From contig OX578285.1 of assembly GCA_951217055.1 (NCBI GenBank), positions 60,733,102 through 60,797,101 of the forward strand: DNA of 64,000 nucleotides, written 5' to 3'. Below, piece after piece: positions 51,001 through 61,607 of the stretch (position 1 is its first letter; every line of letters starts with the position of its first letter). Source of the DNA: Gerris lacustris. Taxonomy: Eukaryota; Arthropoda; Insecta; Hemiptera; Gerridae. The position numbers and the translations under genes were made by a program. The notes beneath the pieces are model-generated. The model searched no databases. It had not been told where the DNA came from and worked only from the letters and a program-made list of their open reading frames with translations.

Positions 51001-54000
51001 GTACAAAATACAACTCTTATCAGTAAAATCAAATTCATTAGATTGATCGCCTGATTCCTAAAACAAAAAATAAGCTTAATCAACAAACAGGTAAATGCAA
51101 AAGAATTGATAAATTCTGAAGAATTACCATATTTAAATAAAAATTTAGGTTATCAAAAGTAAAATACCTCTAAGGAAGGTTCTCCGCCATTCATCTGATC
51201 CAATATGGTGAGAAGGGATGCACTGGCTTCCTAGAAATATATAATTTTATAATGTAATATTAATTTTATAATATAATATAAATTTTATAATATAATATAA
51301 AGTTTGCAATAACAAAGTTATTACATGTAATAATGAAATGATGTTGCTGTTGGTCTGATTATGGCAACAGTCCTCCATAAAAATCTGAAACGGGCAGTGA
51401 AAATACTGCACAACTGCATATGGGAACAGCCACACTATTATCACCAATTTGGTTTTTCTACTGAGTACTGTACTGCAGTAACGGATGTCGAAAAAACAAT
51501 ATCAGTAAACCCAGCTTAGCAAGATAAAAACAGTTTCAAAATGATAAGAGATTTGAGTTTTAACGAACTTAAGCTGTGGTGAATTGGTTAGCATACTTGC
51601 ACTCTCCCCTGGTAAGGGTTAGCATACTTGCAAACTCTCCCCTGGTGTGGTTAGCATACTTGCAAACTCTCCCCTGGTGTGGATAGCATACTTGCACTCT
51701 CCTCTGGTAAGGGTTAGCATACTTGCACTCTCCCCTGATAAGGGTTAGCATACTTGCAAATTCTCCCCTGGAGTGGTTAGCATACTTGAAAATTCTCCCC
51801 TGGTGTGGATAGCATACTTGCACTCTCCTCTGGTAAGGGTTAGCATACTTGCACTCTCCCCTGATAAGGGTTAGCATACTTGCAAACTCTCCCCTGGAGT
51901 GGTTAGCATACTTAAAAATTCTTACCTGGCGATGGTTGGAATCCCAAGGAGGTAAGACACATTTCACACTCATGATAATATCAAGTGGATTTGTTAAAGT
52001 GGCAATTTTTAAATCAAGTAATGCTCTTATTAATCATAAAACTAACAAATGTTAAGTAGTAATTTCACAATACCTGAATGCTATCACAAGCTTCATACTT
52101 GGTTAAATCAGTGACCCGTTGCCATTTATTTTTAACATCTTCAGGAGTCACAGTATCAGTTATTTTACTTCTAAGGAGTGAACCATGACCACGGACAATT
52201 TTATCTAAAAATAAAATTGCACAATTAAATTTTAAAGAAATATAAAATGACACAGACCATCAAAATTTGTGTTAACTTTAAAAAAATGGGTGAATATGAC
52301 AAATATTAAGATATTCTTACATTTAGTAGCCCATCCAGCAGCTGATTCAATGATCGAACCATTATCTTCACATTCCTCGTGACATAACCAAACAACCACA
52401 GGAGCAATCAGTTCTGGTTTCAATTGAGCAAACATATCTAAAACACAATGAACAATAAATGCTACTTCTTTAAATTGTTATTCCCCTATGTCTTATAGTA
52501 TATAAATGACTTTGACAAAAATAACTATTAAGACAAAGGGATGTTTAGTCCAATTGCCTTTGGTACAAAGGAATATCACACTCCAGTTTTAATTAGGGGA
52601 GTAACAGTTTAAAGAAGAACATTCCTTATACCTTCTTTAGATTGTTACCTCCCTCTGTTTTTTTTATAAGGGGAGTAACAATCTAAAGAAGTGCCGAATA
52701 AAGTAACAAAAAATAAATCTATGACTAAGAACCTCAAAACAAATGTTAGTATTATCTATATGTATAAAATTAAAGATTTGCCAGTACATTGATCAGAATT
52801 GCAAAATGTTTGGATACTTTTTAATTTCATATATAAGGAAAACCAAATCCGGCCTTTTCTTGTCTTACGCCGCTGACTTTATAGGAGCAAAATACTTAAT
52901 CTATTGAATGTAAATATTGACATCTATGAACCCTTCATACATCTCTTTTCTAAATTCTCCTAAAACCTATCGACGTTTCATTTTTATAAGCTGTAAATAA
53001 TTTTGATTTTGATTTTTAAATCAAAATAACAACAAGGGAGCAGCAGAACTTAAAATATTTATTTAATTTCTCCAGAGTTACCTTAAATTTCATCTTTAAT
53101 ACCCCAAATAAAAACATATTTTATTAGTTAAACCTAAATTAACACATATATAATATTATATAGATGTATATATAATAACTGGAAATTTTTTCAAATATTC
53201 ACATTTTACACTTTGAGAAAGGTATGCATTAATTCTGTTGAGCAGTGTATAAGAATAATAATTTTTTAAAAAAAATAATACAGTAATTTGCACGTTTTGC
53301 AAGATAAGTCCCCCCCCCCCCCCCCAAACCTGTATTTCAAAAATGTAAGGCAACGAGGAATTATCACTCAACTCTATCGCTACTTAAACTTTCAACGGAA
53401 ATAACAGAAACAGGGCAGAGGACAGAATCAGGAAACAAAATAACATTAACAAAACAATAACAGTAACAGTAGTAAAGTGTTATAATAACAATAACATATA
53501 ACAGTTCCTTGCAACTTGTTACTTCAGATGTTACTGATTCTGTTATAAAACAACAGATGATCTGTTCTGTTATCAGAGCTATTATAATATGAACTTTTTC
53601 ATAACAGTTCATATTATAATAATACCTTTATGACTTAAAATAACAGGTATTTTACAATAACATGTTATCTGACAAACTGTTATTCTAGACATGCCTCTAA
53701 TAAATGAAGAATATCCTTTGAACTCTACCTGGAGGTAAAATGTCTTCTGTGAGTCTCGATCCGGCAGTAGGAACTATAACATTGCAATTGATATTGTACT
53801 TCTGTCCTTCAATAGCCATAGTGTTACAGAGTCCTACAACACCCATTTTTGCAGCACTAAAACAAAAATAAAATTATACAATAATTACAAAGTTAGGAGT
53901 GATTTCTTTTAAAAAGGTTAAGAAAAAAATATATATACCTGTAATTAGCTTGACCAAAATTTCCATAGAGACCTGAGCCAGATGAAGTAACAATTATACG

Positions 54001-57000
54001 ACCATACTTCTGTTTCTTAAAGTAAGGCCAAGCAGCTTGACTCGTTTTGAAAGTCCCTTTTAAATGAACATCTTGAATTGAATCTGTAAATTAAAGTAGA
54101 TACCAATGTTTAAGACAGTATTTGAAAATAAACCAACAATGACGTCATTCAGCTGTCCCTACTTTCCTATGGTTCAATACAAGAAAAAATTATGGGAAAC
54201 ACAAAAATGGACAATAATCATGTGTTGATTTTTTCTCCCACTATATTTTTATTGAGAAAGATCCAAAACAAGAAAAAGCCAGAGGACAAAAAATGGTTTT
54301 AGCGGAGGTTTAAAAAAGATTAACTGCAGCTGCGTTAATTAAAAAATTTGATATAGGGTATTGTTTCATAGTTAAATATATAATTATGACTAGGTAATTT
54401 CTTTATATATTTAATCATGTGTTACAAGATATTAATTTAATAAAATATACTAAATATTTCAGCCCTTATTTGTTCCATAGAATTTATATTGACGAACCTA
54501 ATACAATTGGGAGATACAGTTTCTTTTCTTTTCTAGATTTTAAAATTTAAACTAGATAAATACATGTTCACTAAATGGCACTTCTATGCCTCGGAGAGAG
54601 GTGAAATATAGCCAAATTAGCGACATGAATTAACGGTGTCAACTTATTATCTAACCCTTAACAACCCCCTTCTAGAACACCTATATATTAAGAGGATCCT
54701 CATATATAGGGATACCCTTTATTTAGTAAAATGTTAGATTTGCATATTTGAATTTGGCGGGGATGCAGCCTGGAAACCTCGAGTTGTCTCGGAACCCAGA
54801 TCCCCTCGACCGCATACTCTCGGAGCCGCCGCCTAATATCTTTCAAAGGAGATTACTCGTATATAAAAGCTCCTGGGACTTGAAGAAGAGGTAATTAAAT
54901 CGTCGGAAGTACTAATCCAACGATTGGAACCAACCGAGAGAAGACACGGACTTTAATAAATAAGTTTAGCAAATTCTGTCTTCAGCCTAAAGCTACGAGA
55001 CGTTGTGACGTCACCAGGAGATAAGAGGGAACAGGTGGTTGTCGAGGGAAAAGTCAGTCGGAGGCGAGACTCGTTGCAGTAAGGGTAACCCAGATTCGGG
55101 ACCCGTAGTTTTTCCGACCAGTGGAATCCGTGATACTAGCTTTTCTTCGAAATCCGGATATCCAGTAAAGTATTAAAGTAGTTAATCAAGTCTTATATCA
55201 AGTAAATTCAGTGTACGCCAGTTCCGTCTTAAAAATATCTACGTTGGAATATTTAACCGACAAGCATCAGTGAACCGTCTGCGCCATCTTCCCTTGAGAG
55301 GTACCGACTACGAGATCATCAACGAGGATTCTACTCTTCAGTACAGATAAGTTTAATTTGTAGGAAATATAATTCCGATACAAATCTGTAACTGGTCATA
55401 ATATCGTAAAGTTTCTATAATTAAAGATATTTTCAAATCTTAAATTTTATACCTGAGCATAGTCAGTGTTTGACCCTTTGAGCTCTAAGGATATTGCTAA
55501 GTCTAGAATTTTGAAAGGTATATTTTAATAAAGCGAATCAATTTTAATAATTGTTTTTATTAATGCGACGATACAACCTTATTTACAAATTTTAATTAAT
55601 ATTTAAATACAAATTTTCTTGCATCTGTGGGTAAGACAGATTCAAGTCCAGGGGCGAACGCAAGTTCAAACTTGGCGACCCATCCTGAGATTCTCATTGC
55701 TCTTAAAGCTAGTCATCAGCAAGGTGACGTGGAAGAAAGGTAATTTACCATTTTAATTAAATTTATTCAATTTTAAATTTCAGTCTTCCCCCCCCCACGT
55801 CAGTCCCTGAGAGCCTTGTAATTTGGCACTTTGACGTGGGCCATTTTCCCAGACCTTGCAATTTGGCGTCCAAACGTGGGGCATTTTCCCAAATTACCTT
55901 GTAATTTGGCTCCCCAACGTGGGTCATTACGATTTAGTACGTTCCAAATCGTCATAACGAATTAGTACCCCTTTTGTTTAAAAATTTCGTTACGACTTGT
56001 GTAAAATTTATTTTAACAACTGTCGAGGAGTATATGACAGATTTACGCTATCCATCGTCTACCCATATATGCAAGTGGCGCCCTATACGATCGTTGATAA
56101 GATCAAAGAAAGGTTGTTGTAAATTTTTTTTGTGTGGTTGAATAAAGAAGATATTAAGACCAGATCGAAACGTACGGAGTATATCATATTGTGTATAAGT
56201 ATCTATGAAAGAGTGATCTCACAGACTCAATTATTAAGTAAATTATTGTGTAACTATATTATTTTAAATTTTATTTTATCGTTATCAACCTGTCAAAGTA
56301 TCGATTAAGATTAAAACGACTCCAAAATTATGGAGGAATTGTTAAGTAAATTTAATGAATTAATAAAATCAAATCAAGAGGTCATAAGATCCAATCAGGA
56401 ACGGCAAAATGTAAACATCGAAAATCAAAAAATTCTCATGACTAAATTAACCGAGTTAATGGATAAGAAAAAGAAAATTAATGACGATACTGTTCCCGAT
56501 GTGCCATATGAATCTCCTAATGTTAATAATAATAATTCTGATAAGGGTGACCTAACTGATAACGACAGATCATGTCAAAATATGAATAATAACAACGTTG
56601 ACGTAAACCTCCCCAAGCCCAGTAATGATAGTAGCATAAACCTGGCAACCGAACCCGATTTTAATAGGGAAGTTATTCACATTGCTAATAACCAAGGTAA
56701 TCCCCACCCAATGGAGACAATTTCATCAGAAAAGGAAGTCAGTCCTATAAGTTTTTCATTAAAAATTGAAAGAAAAATAAGTAGGGAGAAAATCAATTTA
56801 AAACCCAGGTTCGTTCCAATCCGTCATCCTCAGTCAAATAGGGCAGAAAGATCCATTAGGGATATTATAGAAAAACTGAGAATATGTCTGGACGGACACC
56901 ATTATAAATGGGCACACCATCTAGGTGATGTAGAGTTTAGTCTAAATGCCACAGAATGTATAACCACGGGGATGACCCCTATAGAGGCTCAGTTCGGCAT

Positions 57001-60000
57001 TAAGCCAATTAGACCATGGGAACACCACCCATTATTAAGGTATGTTAGAGATAATATTAAAGAAAATAATGAAATTAACAAACTTGTAAAAGAAAGGATT
57101 AGATCCTGTAGAAATAATAAAAATTTAATTTATGATCGAGGCAAGAAAATAAAAAAGTTTCACCTCGGGGACTTAGTACTGGTAAAGGCACTTAATGTAA
57201 GTCACAAGAATCGTAGAATTGTAGCTAAGTTTCTTCCTAAGTATGAAGGACCTTATGTAATAAAGAAATGTTTTGACAGGGGATCCTATTTATTAATCGA
57301 TCCGGTAAAAATTGACAAAATCAGGGGGATATTCCATGGTTCAATGATGAAACCTTATTATAGGGATGAACAAGGGATGTTTCAAATATAAAAAGGAAAA
57401 TATGTTAATATAATTTAAAATGTGAGATATTCATAATGCAATGCTTGTAAATGTAATTTTAATTTTTTTTATATGAGTTTGTATGACTAAAATCTATATG
57501 GATTTTATTTTATTTTATTGAACTTAAAAAAGTTTTACTTTACTATGGAACTTAAAGTGTACCATAAATGATATATATTGAATTTATTGAAAAACAAACT
57601 GATAAAAATCAGAAAATGTAAAAATGAAAATGCTTGCCATGACTTGCAAAACTGTAGATGACACAGCAATTATCCTTCTTGTAAATTTATTTGTGTGACA
57701 ATGTAATGTGATTTAATTTAAAAATTTATTATGACCAGAAATAGTATTCAAGTTGTAGTTATGTAGATGGTAGGACTTAGTAATCGGAATTAGGAATAAA
57801 ATGTTATTGTTATACAGATAGGGAACTTAAGGTAGGAGCGGACTACAACAGTACTCTGCAAGAGCTTCAAGCGCACCAATGAAAATTGATTCCCCAATTT
57901 TCATTTTTCCAGGAGGGGGCAGATAAGAGGATCCTCATATATAGGGATACCCTTTATTTAGTAAAATGTTAGATTTGCATATTTGAATTTGGCGGGGATG
58001 CAGCCTGGAAACCTCGAGTTGTCTCGGAACCCAGATCCCCTCGACCGCATACTCTCGGAGCCGCCGCCTAATATCTTTCAAAGGAGATTACTCGTATATA
58101 AAAGCTCCTGGGACTTGAAGAAGAGGTAATTAAATCGTCGGAAGTACTAATCCAACGATTGGAACCAACCGAGAGAAGACACGGACTTTAATAAATAAGT
58201 TTAGCAAATTCTGTCTTCAGCCTAAAGCTACGAGACGTTGTGACGTCACCAGGAGATAAGAGGGAACAGGTGGTTGTCGAGGGAAAAGTCAGTCGGAGGC
58301 GAGACTCGTTGCAGTAAGGGTAACCCAGATTCGGGACCCGTAGTTTTTCCGACCAGTGGAATCCGTGATACTAGCTTTTCTTCGAAATCCGGATATCCAG
58401 TAAAGTATTAAAGTAGTTAATCAAGTCTTATATCAAGTAAATTCAGTGTACGCCAGTTCCGTCTTAAAAATATCTACGTTGGAATATTTAACCGACAAGC
58501 ATCAGTGAACCGTCTGCGCCATCTTCCCTTGAGAGGTACCGACTACGAGATCATCAACGAGGATTCTACTCTTCAGTACAGATAAGTTTAATTTGTAGGA
58601 AATATAATTCCGATACAAATCTGTAACTGGTCATAATATCGTAAAGTTTCTATAATTAAAGATATTTTCAAATCTTAAATTTTATACCTGAGCATAGTCA
58701 GTGTTTGACCCTTTGAGCTCTAAGGATATTGCTAAGTCTAGAATTTTGAAAGGTATATTTTAATAAAGCGAATCAATTTTAATAATTGTTTTTATTAATG
58801 CGACGATACAACCTTATTTACAAATTTTAATTAATATTTAAATACAAATTTTCTTGCATCTGTGGGTAAGACAGATTCAAGTCCAGGGGCGAACGCAAGT
58901 TCAAACTTGGCGACCCATCCTGAGATTCTCATTGCTCTTAAAGCTAGTCATCAGCAAGGTGACGTGGAAGAAAGGTAATTTACCATTTTAATTAAATTTA
59001 TTCAATTTTAAATTTCAGTCTTCCCCCCCCCCACGTCAGTCCCTGAGAGCCTTGTAATTTGGCACTTTGACGTGGGCCATTTTCCCAGACCTTGCAATAT
59101 ATATATGAGGAGCCTAGTATCAAAGACGGACATTCACAATTTTTTTCCGAATTTCAGTTATCAATTGTTTCTTATAGATTTTTGGCTGCTGCATCAGATT
59201 CTGCTATCCATTTGCATCAAAAACGACCAGAAAAGGGGTAAAAATGCAATAATATTTGTAGTTTTGTTTCAAATACAGACAAATCAACACACGTTTTGCT
59301 TCAAAAGTGGACATAACCGAAACAGCCAATCAGGAGGCTGCATTTTACTAACTCGTTCCTATGATGCACTGCAGGCTTTAGCATCTGAATACCTACTCCT
59401 ACCATTTTGTCATACATGTTTAGAAAAATGATACCCCGAGGGGAAATCGAGAAATTAATTTTAGCTCTAAATTTGGGGGCACTACCCCCTAAGAACTTTG
59501 AAAAACGAGAAAAAAAAATTTCTCCAATATTATTATTCTAACCATTATTTTTAACGTCATTTTGCTTCAAAAACGGACAAAACCTTGTTTTTGTTTCAAA
59601 AGCGGACAACTCCACTTTTTAACTCCATTTAGCAGCTAAAATATCAAAGAAATTCACGTTTTCAGTACTTCTAACTAGTTTTGAGTCTATTAAGAATCTA
59701 CAGGAAAAAAATCATTGCTCTAGCACCAGTAGAATTTGAGCAACAGTTTTTCGGCTCTCCTGTAAAATTTTGAAATGTGCTCTTGTCCGTCTTTGATACT
59801 AAGCTCCTCATATATATATATGCTATTTAACTTATTTAATACATACCCCAATCTTTCTCACTGATTGATGCAAAAGACTTATCACGAAGAATACCAGCAT
59901 TGTTCACAACAACATCAACTCTACCAAAGTTTTCTAATGCAGTTTTGATTATCTTGTCACCTTCTACAACTGAATTGTAATCAGCAACTGCTTTGCCACC

Positions 60001-61607
60001 TGAGGGTAAAACAATATTGAACATTACAGTAGGTACTGAAATAATAAAATTCATCAAAACAAAACTAAACATAATTAAATAGAACCTTTAAACCGAAAAG
60101 ATAAAAGTTAAGCTACCTTTATTTCTTATTTCTTGGACTACGACATCAGCAGCTTTAGAACTTTTGCCGTCTCCGTGAATACTTCCACCAAGATCATTCA
60201 CAACAACTGAAGCTCCTTTAGAAGCGAAAAGAAGAGCGTATGTTCTTCCAAGACCTTAAACATGCAAATTTAAAAATTAATACAACAAATAACAAACTAA
60301 CAAAACAGGATTATTTGTAATATAAAATTGGGCATTTGGAGTTACTACTAACCCTAGGTGGCAGATTTACAAGCGGATAAGGGAACATTAATGTTCAATG
60401 TTATGCTTTATATATATTAAAGCAAGCTAGATAATGTTTTTATAATGTAATGTGTTTTTTAGAATGAGCTAGAAAAATGAATAAGCTTTTAATTTTGTCC
60501 AGGGCATTTCTGACAATAGCCACTTTTTACATTTTTAGTTTAAGTTTTATAATAAAAATTGCTTGCATACGAGTCTGCAAGACAGTGAAACATTTTCATG
60601 TAACACTTTTTGGTGTCGTTTTTTGGAAACGCTTGTGTAACGCTTTTCGAGTTTATTTTCCAAAGTAAAGACATGAAAATGTCAAAAAATTTGAGCGTGC
60701 AGATTCTTGCGTTTGTAAATTAGGAATTAAATTTAACATATGTAGAGCACGAAGAAAGAGAGTACTTTTCTTCTTTTCCAGTTTAATAAGAAGTAATCTT
60801 TTAGCTTCTTCACCCATATTTTTATAATATAATATAAAAAATAAATTTTATGTATGTAAGTTTATTAGGAATAAGGGTTATGGCGTTTGTCCGATGTTGT
60901 AGCTGGGGGGGGGGGGGGGAGCACCGCTGGGGCTCGTGAGCGACTACTGGAGTGGTAGGGAGAAGCAAAGAGAGTGAGACGTGGTAGGTAGCCGATCAGG
61001 AGGGCAGGGGTGGGTAGGCCCTATCAAGCAGGGTAGTGGGAGACATTATACCTACCTAAAGCGGGGAGACTCGATTGAACACCTCCTATATCTTCCTAAC
61101 TCCCTGTTCCTATATCTTCCCTACTTGTGTAACGCTAGTTTTTGGTAACGCTTTTCGAGGTTATGTGCCATAGCCAAGACATGAAAATGTCAAAAACTAA
61201 ACTAAAGTTTATGAGCTCCGTTTTCCTTTGATAATAATTCCGCAATTAAAAATTGCTTTCCAAGTATAGTTACTTTCTCTGGTGTTAAAAAAAAAAATGG
61301 AACACGTAAATTCTTAATTACTACTTAATTTATTTCTTCTTCTTCAGTTTTAAGTCAGATCTAAAACCGAAAGCATTGCAAAACATTTTTATAATGAAAC
61401 ATACCAAACTTCCGTGAGCTATGAAAATATTGATCGATTTTCACAGCTCAATTGTCTAATAGACATATAATTTAATTAAATCAACCATTTTATTTTTATT
61501 AGTAGGAAAAAAAAAATAAGGTATTTATATAAAATGTATGGTGTTCACATACCAGCACCTGCTCCGGTGACAATTACCACACGGTTATCAAATCGTAGTT
61601 CACCCAT
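43417..61607 (-). CDS. HSD17B4: Peroxisomal multifunctional enzyme type 2 (17-beta-hydroxysteroid dehydrogenase 4), 17 coding exons
   Basis: Spliced CDS of 2154 nt (717 aa). Exons in coding order: 61607-61553, 60254-60117, 59999-59847, 54083-53939, 53856-53729, 52437-52321, 52204-52074, 51230-51168, 51057-50991, 50611-50460, 49705-49582, 48800-48628, 48372-48196, 48090-47973, 46108-45914, 45107-45007, 43533-43417. The enzyme carries out the hydration and second dehydrogenation of peroxisomal beta-oxidation, on very-long-chain and branched acyl-CoAs. Domains: SDR dehydrogenase (TGAGAG, NNAG, Ser150/Tyr163/Lys167), MaoC-type hydratase 2 (GDINPLHID, Asp491/His496), and an SCP2 lipid-transfer domain. 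Length matches human HSD17B4 (736 aa). Drosophila Mfe2 is shorter (about 598 aa) and lacks SCP2, so this species keeps the ancestral form. All phases agree and no inactivating change was seen. Confidence 0.94.
43570..44146 (+). repeat. Dispersed 570-bp element with small ORF, copy 2
   Basis: Matches 19760-20326. It begins TATCTACGATTGATACG and has a perfect 23-bp-arm hairpin at 43674-43729 (CTGAAGAATTCCTCTTCTTT and inverse). The ORF at 43828-44010 opens [10 protein letters not shown] and shares PPEIINSA with copy 1. The 3' part (GCTCGTGTGGTTTTACTACC) is also shared. In Mfe2 intron 16. Confidence 0.7.
44618..44849 (+). mobile_element. hAT-like MITE copy 4 (8-bp duplication GAAATGTT)
   Basis: Same family as 21972, same orientation, with a perfect 8-bp duplication GAAATGTT at 44610-44617 and 44850-44857. 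In Mfe2 intron 16. Confidence 0.92.
45120..45913. other. Mfe2 intron 15 with anonymous repeat text
   Basis: GACAGACAGACGGACGGGCAG (in part) near 45808 and a G-run at 45509 are typical of dispersed insect repeats. No gene or clear element ends. Confidence 0.4.
46241..46393. mobile_element. Palindromic MITE-like element
   Basis: GAGTAAAGTAAGCCATTATTCC on the left pairs with GGAATAATGGCACTTTACTC on the right (about 20 bp each). Smaller repeats of GCCGAGGGA lie between. In Mfe2 intron 14. Confidence 0.6.
47000..47716 (+). mobile_element. Degenerate LINE 3' end with TTA-repeat tail
   Basis: A frame at 47100-47288 and neighbours look like the end of a non-LTR ORF. The segment then runs through TTGTATAAAGTTATTTGAAAC to ATAAATAAATTATTATTATT (about 47690-47716), a typical LINE tail. 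Class uncertain. In Mfe2 intron 14. Confidence 0.45.
48196..52437 (-). CDS. HSD17B4: Mfe2 exons 6-13: linker and enoyl-CoA hydratase 2 (MaoC-like) domain
   Basis: Exons 6-8 finish the dehydrogenase ([18 protein letters not shown]) and form the linker. Exons 9-13 encode the double hot-dog hydratase 2: [35 protein letters not shown], and in exon 13 the signature [17 protein letters not shown] with catalytic Asp491 and His496, then [12 protein letters not shown]. Two mobile elements lie very near splice sites: a Tigger-like element ends 19 bp before exon 10, and a MITE starts 24 bp from the acceptor side of exon 6. A minisatellite fills part of intron 7. Confidence 0.94.
49841..50440. mobile_element. 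Second pogo/Tigger-type element (600 bp)
   Basis: Ends CAGTAGAGTCTTGCTAATCC and inverted CAGTAGTCTCACTAATCC, flanked by TA (49839-49840 and 50441-50442). It shares the CAGTAGAG start with 41162 but is otherwise a different family. No transposase frame. Its right end lies 19 bp from the edge of Mfe2 exon 10 (50460). Confidence 0.8.
51586..51926. repeat. 30-32-bp minisatellite, 11 units, with higher-order pattern
   Basis: Units of the form GGTTAGCATACTTGCACTCT followed by CCCCTGGTAAG repeat 11 times. Variants (GTAAG, GTGT, GATAAG, GAGT endings; GGAT in place of GGTT) recur in the same order in units 4-7 and 8-11. This implies duplication of a four-unit block. The open frame on the minus strand (134 codons) arises because the repeat lacks stops. 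In Mfe2 intron 7. Confidence 0.9.
52461..52695 (-). mobile_element. hAT-like MITE copy 5 (reverse orientation)
   Basis: Same family as 21972, inverted. Flanking 8-mers CAATAAAT and GAATAAAG share AATAAA. It lies in Mfe2 intron 5 with only about 23 bp between it and exon 6, so it probably overlaps the branch-point region. Confidence 0.85.
52704..53728. other. Remainder of Mfe2 intron 5
   Basis: Holds a C16 run (53309-53324), an AT-rich block and a stretch rich in ATAACA repeats (53440-53690). No gene or clear element. Confidence 0.4.
53729..61607 (-). CDS. HSD17B4: Mfe2 exons 1-5: (3R)-hydroxyacyl-CoA dehydrogenase (SDR) domain
   Basis: The Rossmann cofactor loop TGAGAGLGR spans the exon 1/2 junction. 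[22 protein letters not shown] (NNAG at 97-100) and [20 protein letters not shown] follow. The catalytic triad by alignment to mammalian MFE-2 is Ser150, Tyr163 and Lys167; the Ser of YSAAK is split over the exon 4/5 junction. The start is the ATG at 61607-61605, preceded by TTTTGTTTCAGAC on the minus strand, which looks like an acceptor 2 bp upstream and implies a separate 5' UTR exon. Intron 3 (54084-59846) is by far the longest, swollen by an LTR retrotransposon and a TIR element. Confidence 0.94.
54689..55862 (+). repeat. 5' LTR
   Basis: Starts TAAGAGGATCCTCATATATA and ends CCAGACCTTGCAAT. It does not have the usual TG...CA ends as far as can be judged. A promoter and a polyadenylation signal should lie inside but none was pinned down. 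Confidence 0.9.
56330..57391 (+). CDS. Retrotransposon ORF: coiled-coil N-terminus fused to integrase C-terminal half
   Basis: 353 aa, uninterrupted. Residues 1-60 ([20 protein letters not shown] and on) form a charged coiled coil in the usual gag position. Residues 60-145 are Asn-rich linker. From about 160 the protein is the end of a gypsy-type integrase: [15 protein letters not shown] (holding the last acidic catalytic residue), [12 protein letters not shown], then the GPY/F module with [10 protein letters not shown] and [10 protein letters not shown]. The two earlier catalytic Asp residues and everything upstream are absent, so it cannot act as an integrase. The in-frame join looks like one internal deletion. 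Confidence 0.85.
   Translation: MEELLSKFNELIKSNQEVIRSNQERQNVNIENQKILMTKLTELMDKKKKINDDTVPDVPYESPNVNNNNSDKGDLTDNDRSCQNMNNNNVDVNLPKPSNDSSINLATEPDFNREVIHIANNQGNPHPMETISSEKEVSPISFSLKIERKISREKINLKPRFVPIRHPQSNRAERSIRDIIEKLRICLDGHHYKWAHHLGDVEFSLNATECITTGMTPIEAQFGIKPIRPWEHHPLLRYVRDNIKENNEINKLVKERIRSCRNNKNLIYDRGKKIKKFHLGDLVLVKALNVSHKNRRIVAKFLPKYEGPYVIKKCFDRGSYLLIDPVKIDKIRGIFHGSMMKPYYRDEQGMFQI
57924..59098 (+). repeat. 3' LTR
   Basis: Same as the 5' LTR apart from one extra C in the run near 59023-59032. It is followed directly by ATATATAT and the TIR element at 59107. Confidence 0.9.
59107..59809. mobile_element. TIR element (703 bp) with repeated CAAAARCGGACA motifs
   Basis: The ends GAGGAGCCTAGTATCAAAGA and inverted GAGGAGCTTAGTATCAAAGA are flanked by TATATA runs. 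Inside, TTCAAAARYGGACA-type motifs occur at about 59299, 59565 and 59595, with related ones at 59217 and at both termini. A frame at 59072-59431 has no recognisable homology. The LTR element inserted at its left boundary. Confidence 0.7.
60260..61540. other. Mfe2 intron 1 content
   Basis: Contains a duplicated phrase TAACGCTTTTCGAG with ACATGAAAATGTCAAAA (60650-60690 and 61155-61195), a G13 run (60906) and a GC-rich patch (60920-61080). Small frames here show no homology. Confidence 0.4.

Larger units (their letters stand above)
54689..59098 (+). mobile_element. Gypsy-like LTR retrotransposon, internally deleted, very young
   Basis: 5' LTR 54689-55862 and 3' LTR 57924-59098 (1174 and 1175 bp) look identical except for one C in a C-run. 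The flanks are AT repeats (ATAT on both sides). A primer-binding-like site TGGCGTCCAAACGTGGGG follows the 5' LTR, resembling the Lys-tRNA type, and a purine tract AGGAGGGGGCAGA precedes the 3' LTR. The interior is only 2.06 kb with one ORF (56330-57391). Protease, RT, RNase H and the first part of integrase are missing, so it would depend on a full-length relative. In Mfe2 intron 3, antisense to that gene. Confidence 0.93.

Noticed and set aside
51586..51926. CRISPR-like regular repeats
   Set aside because: Units are directly tandem with no unique spacers, in a eukaryotic intron.
51569..51973. 134-codon minus-strand frame with repeated KYANxxRGE-type units
   Set aside because: It is the stop-free translation of the 30-32-bp minisatellite inside an Mfe2 intron; no start context, splice sites or homology.
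56330..57391. Host gene encoding an integrase-like protein
   Set aside because: It lies between two near-identical LTRs and next to a primer-binding-like site and purine tract, so it is retrotransposon coding sequence.
59836..60072. [24 protein letters not shown] as an alternative N-terminus for Mfe2
   Set aside because: Those residues are intron 2 read-through upstream of the acceptor at 60000; splicing from exon 2 restores [12 protein letters not shown] in phase.
60477..60668. 63-codon frame with hydrophobic N-terminus in Mfe2 intron 1
   Set aside because: No homology or splice context, and part of its text is a duplicated repeat phrase also found near 61155.
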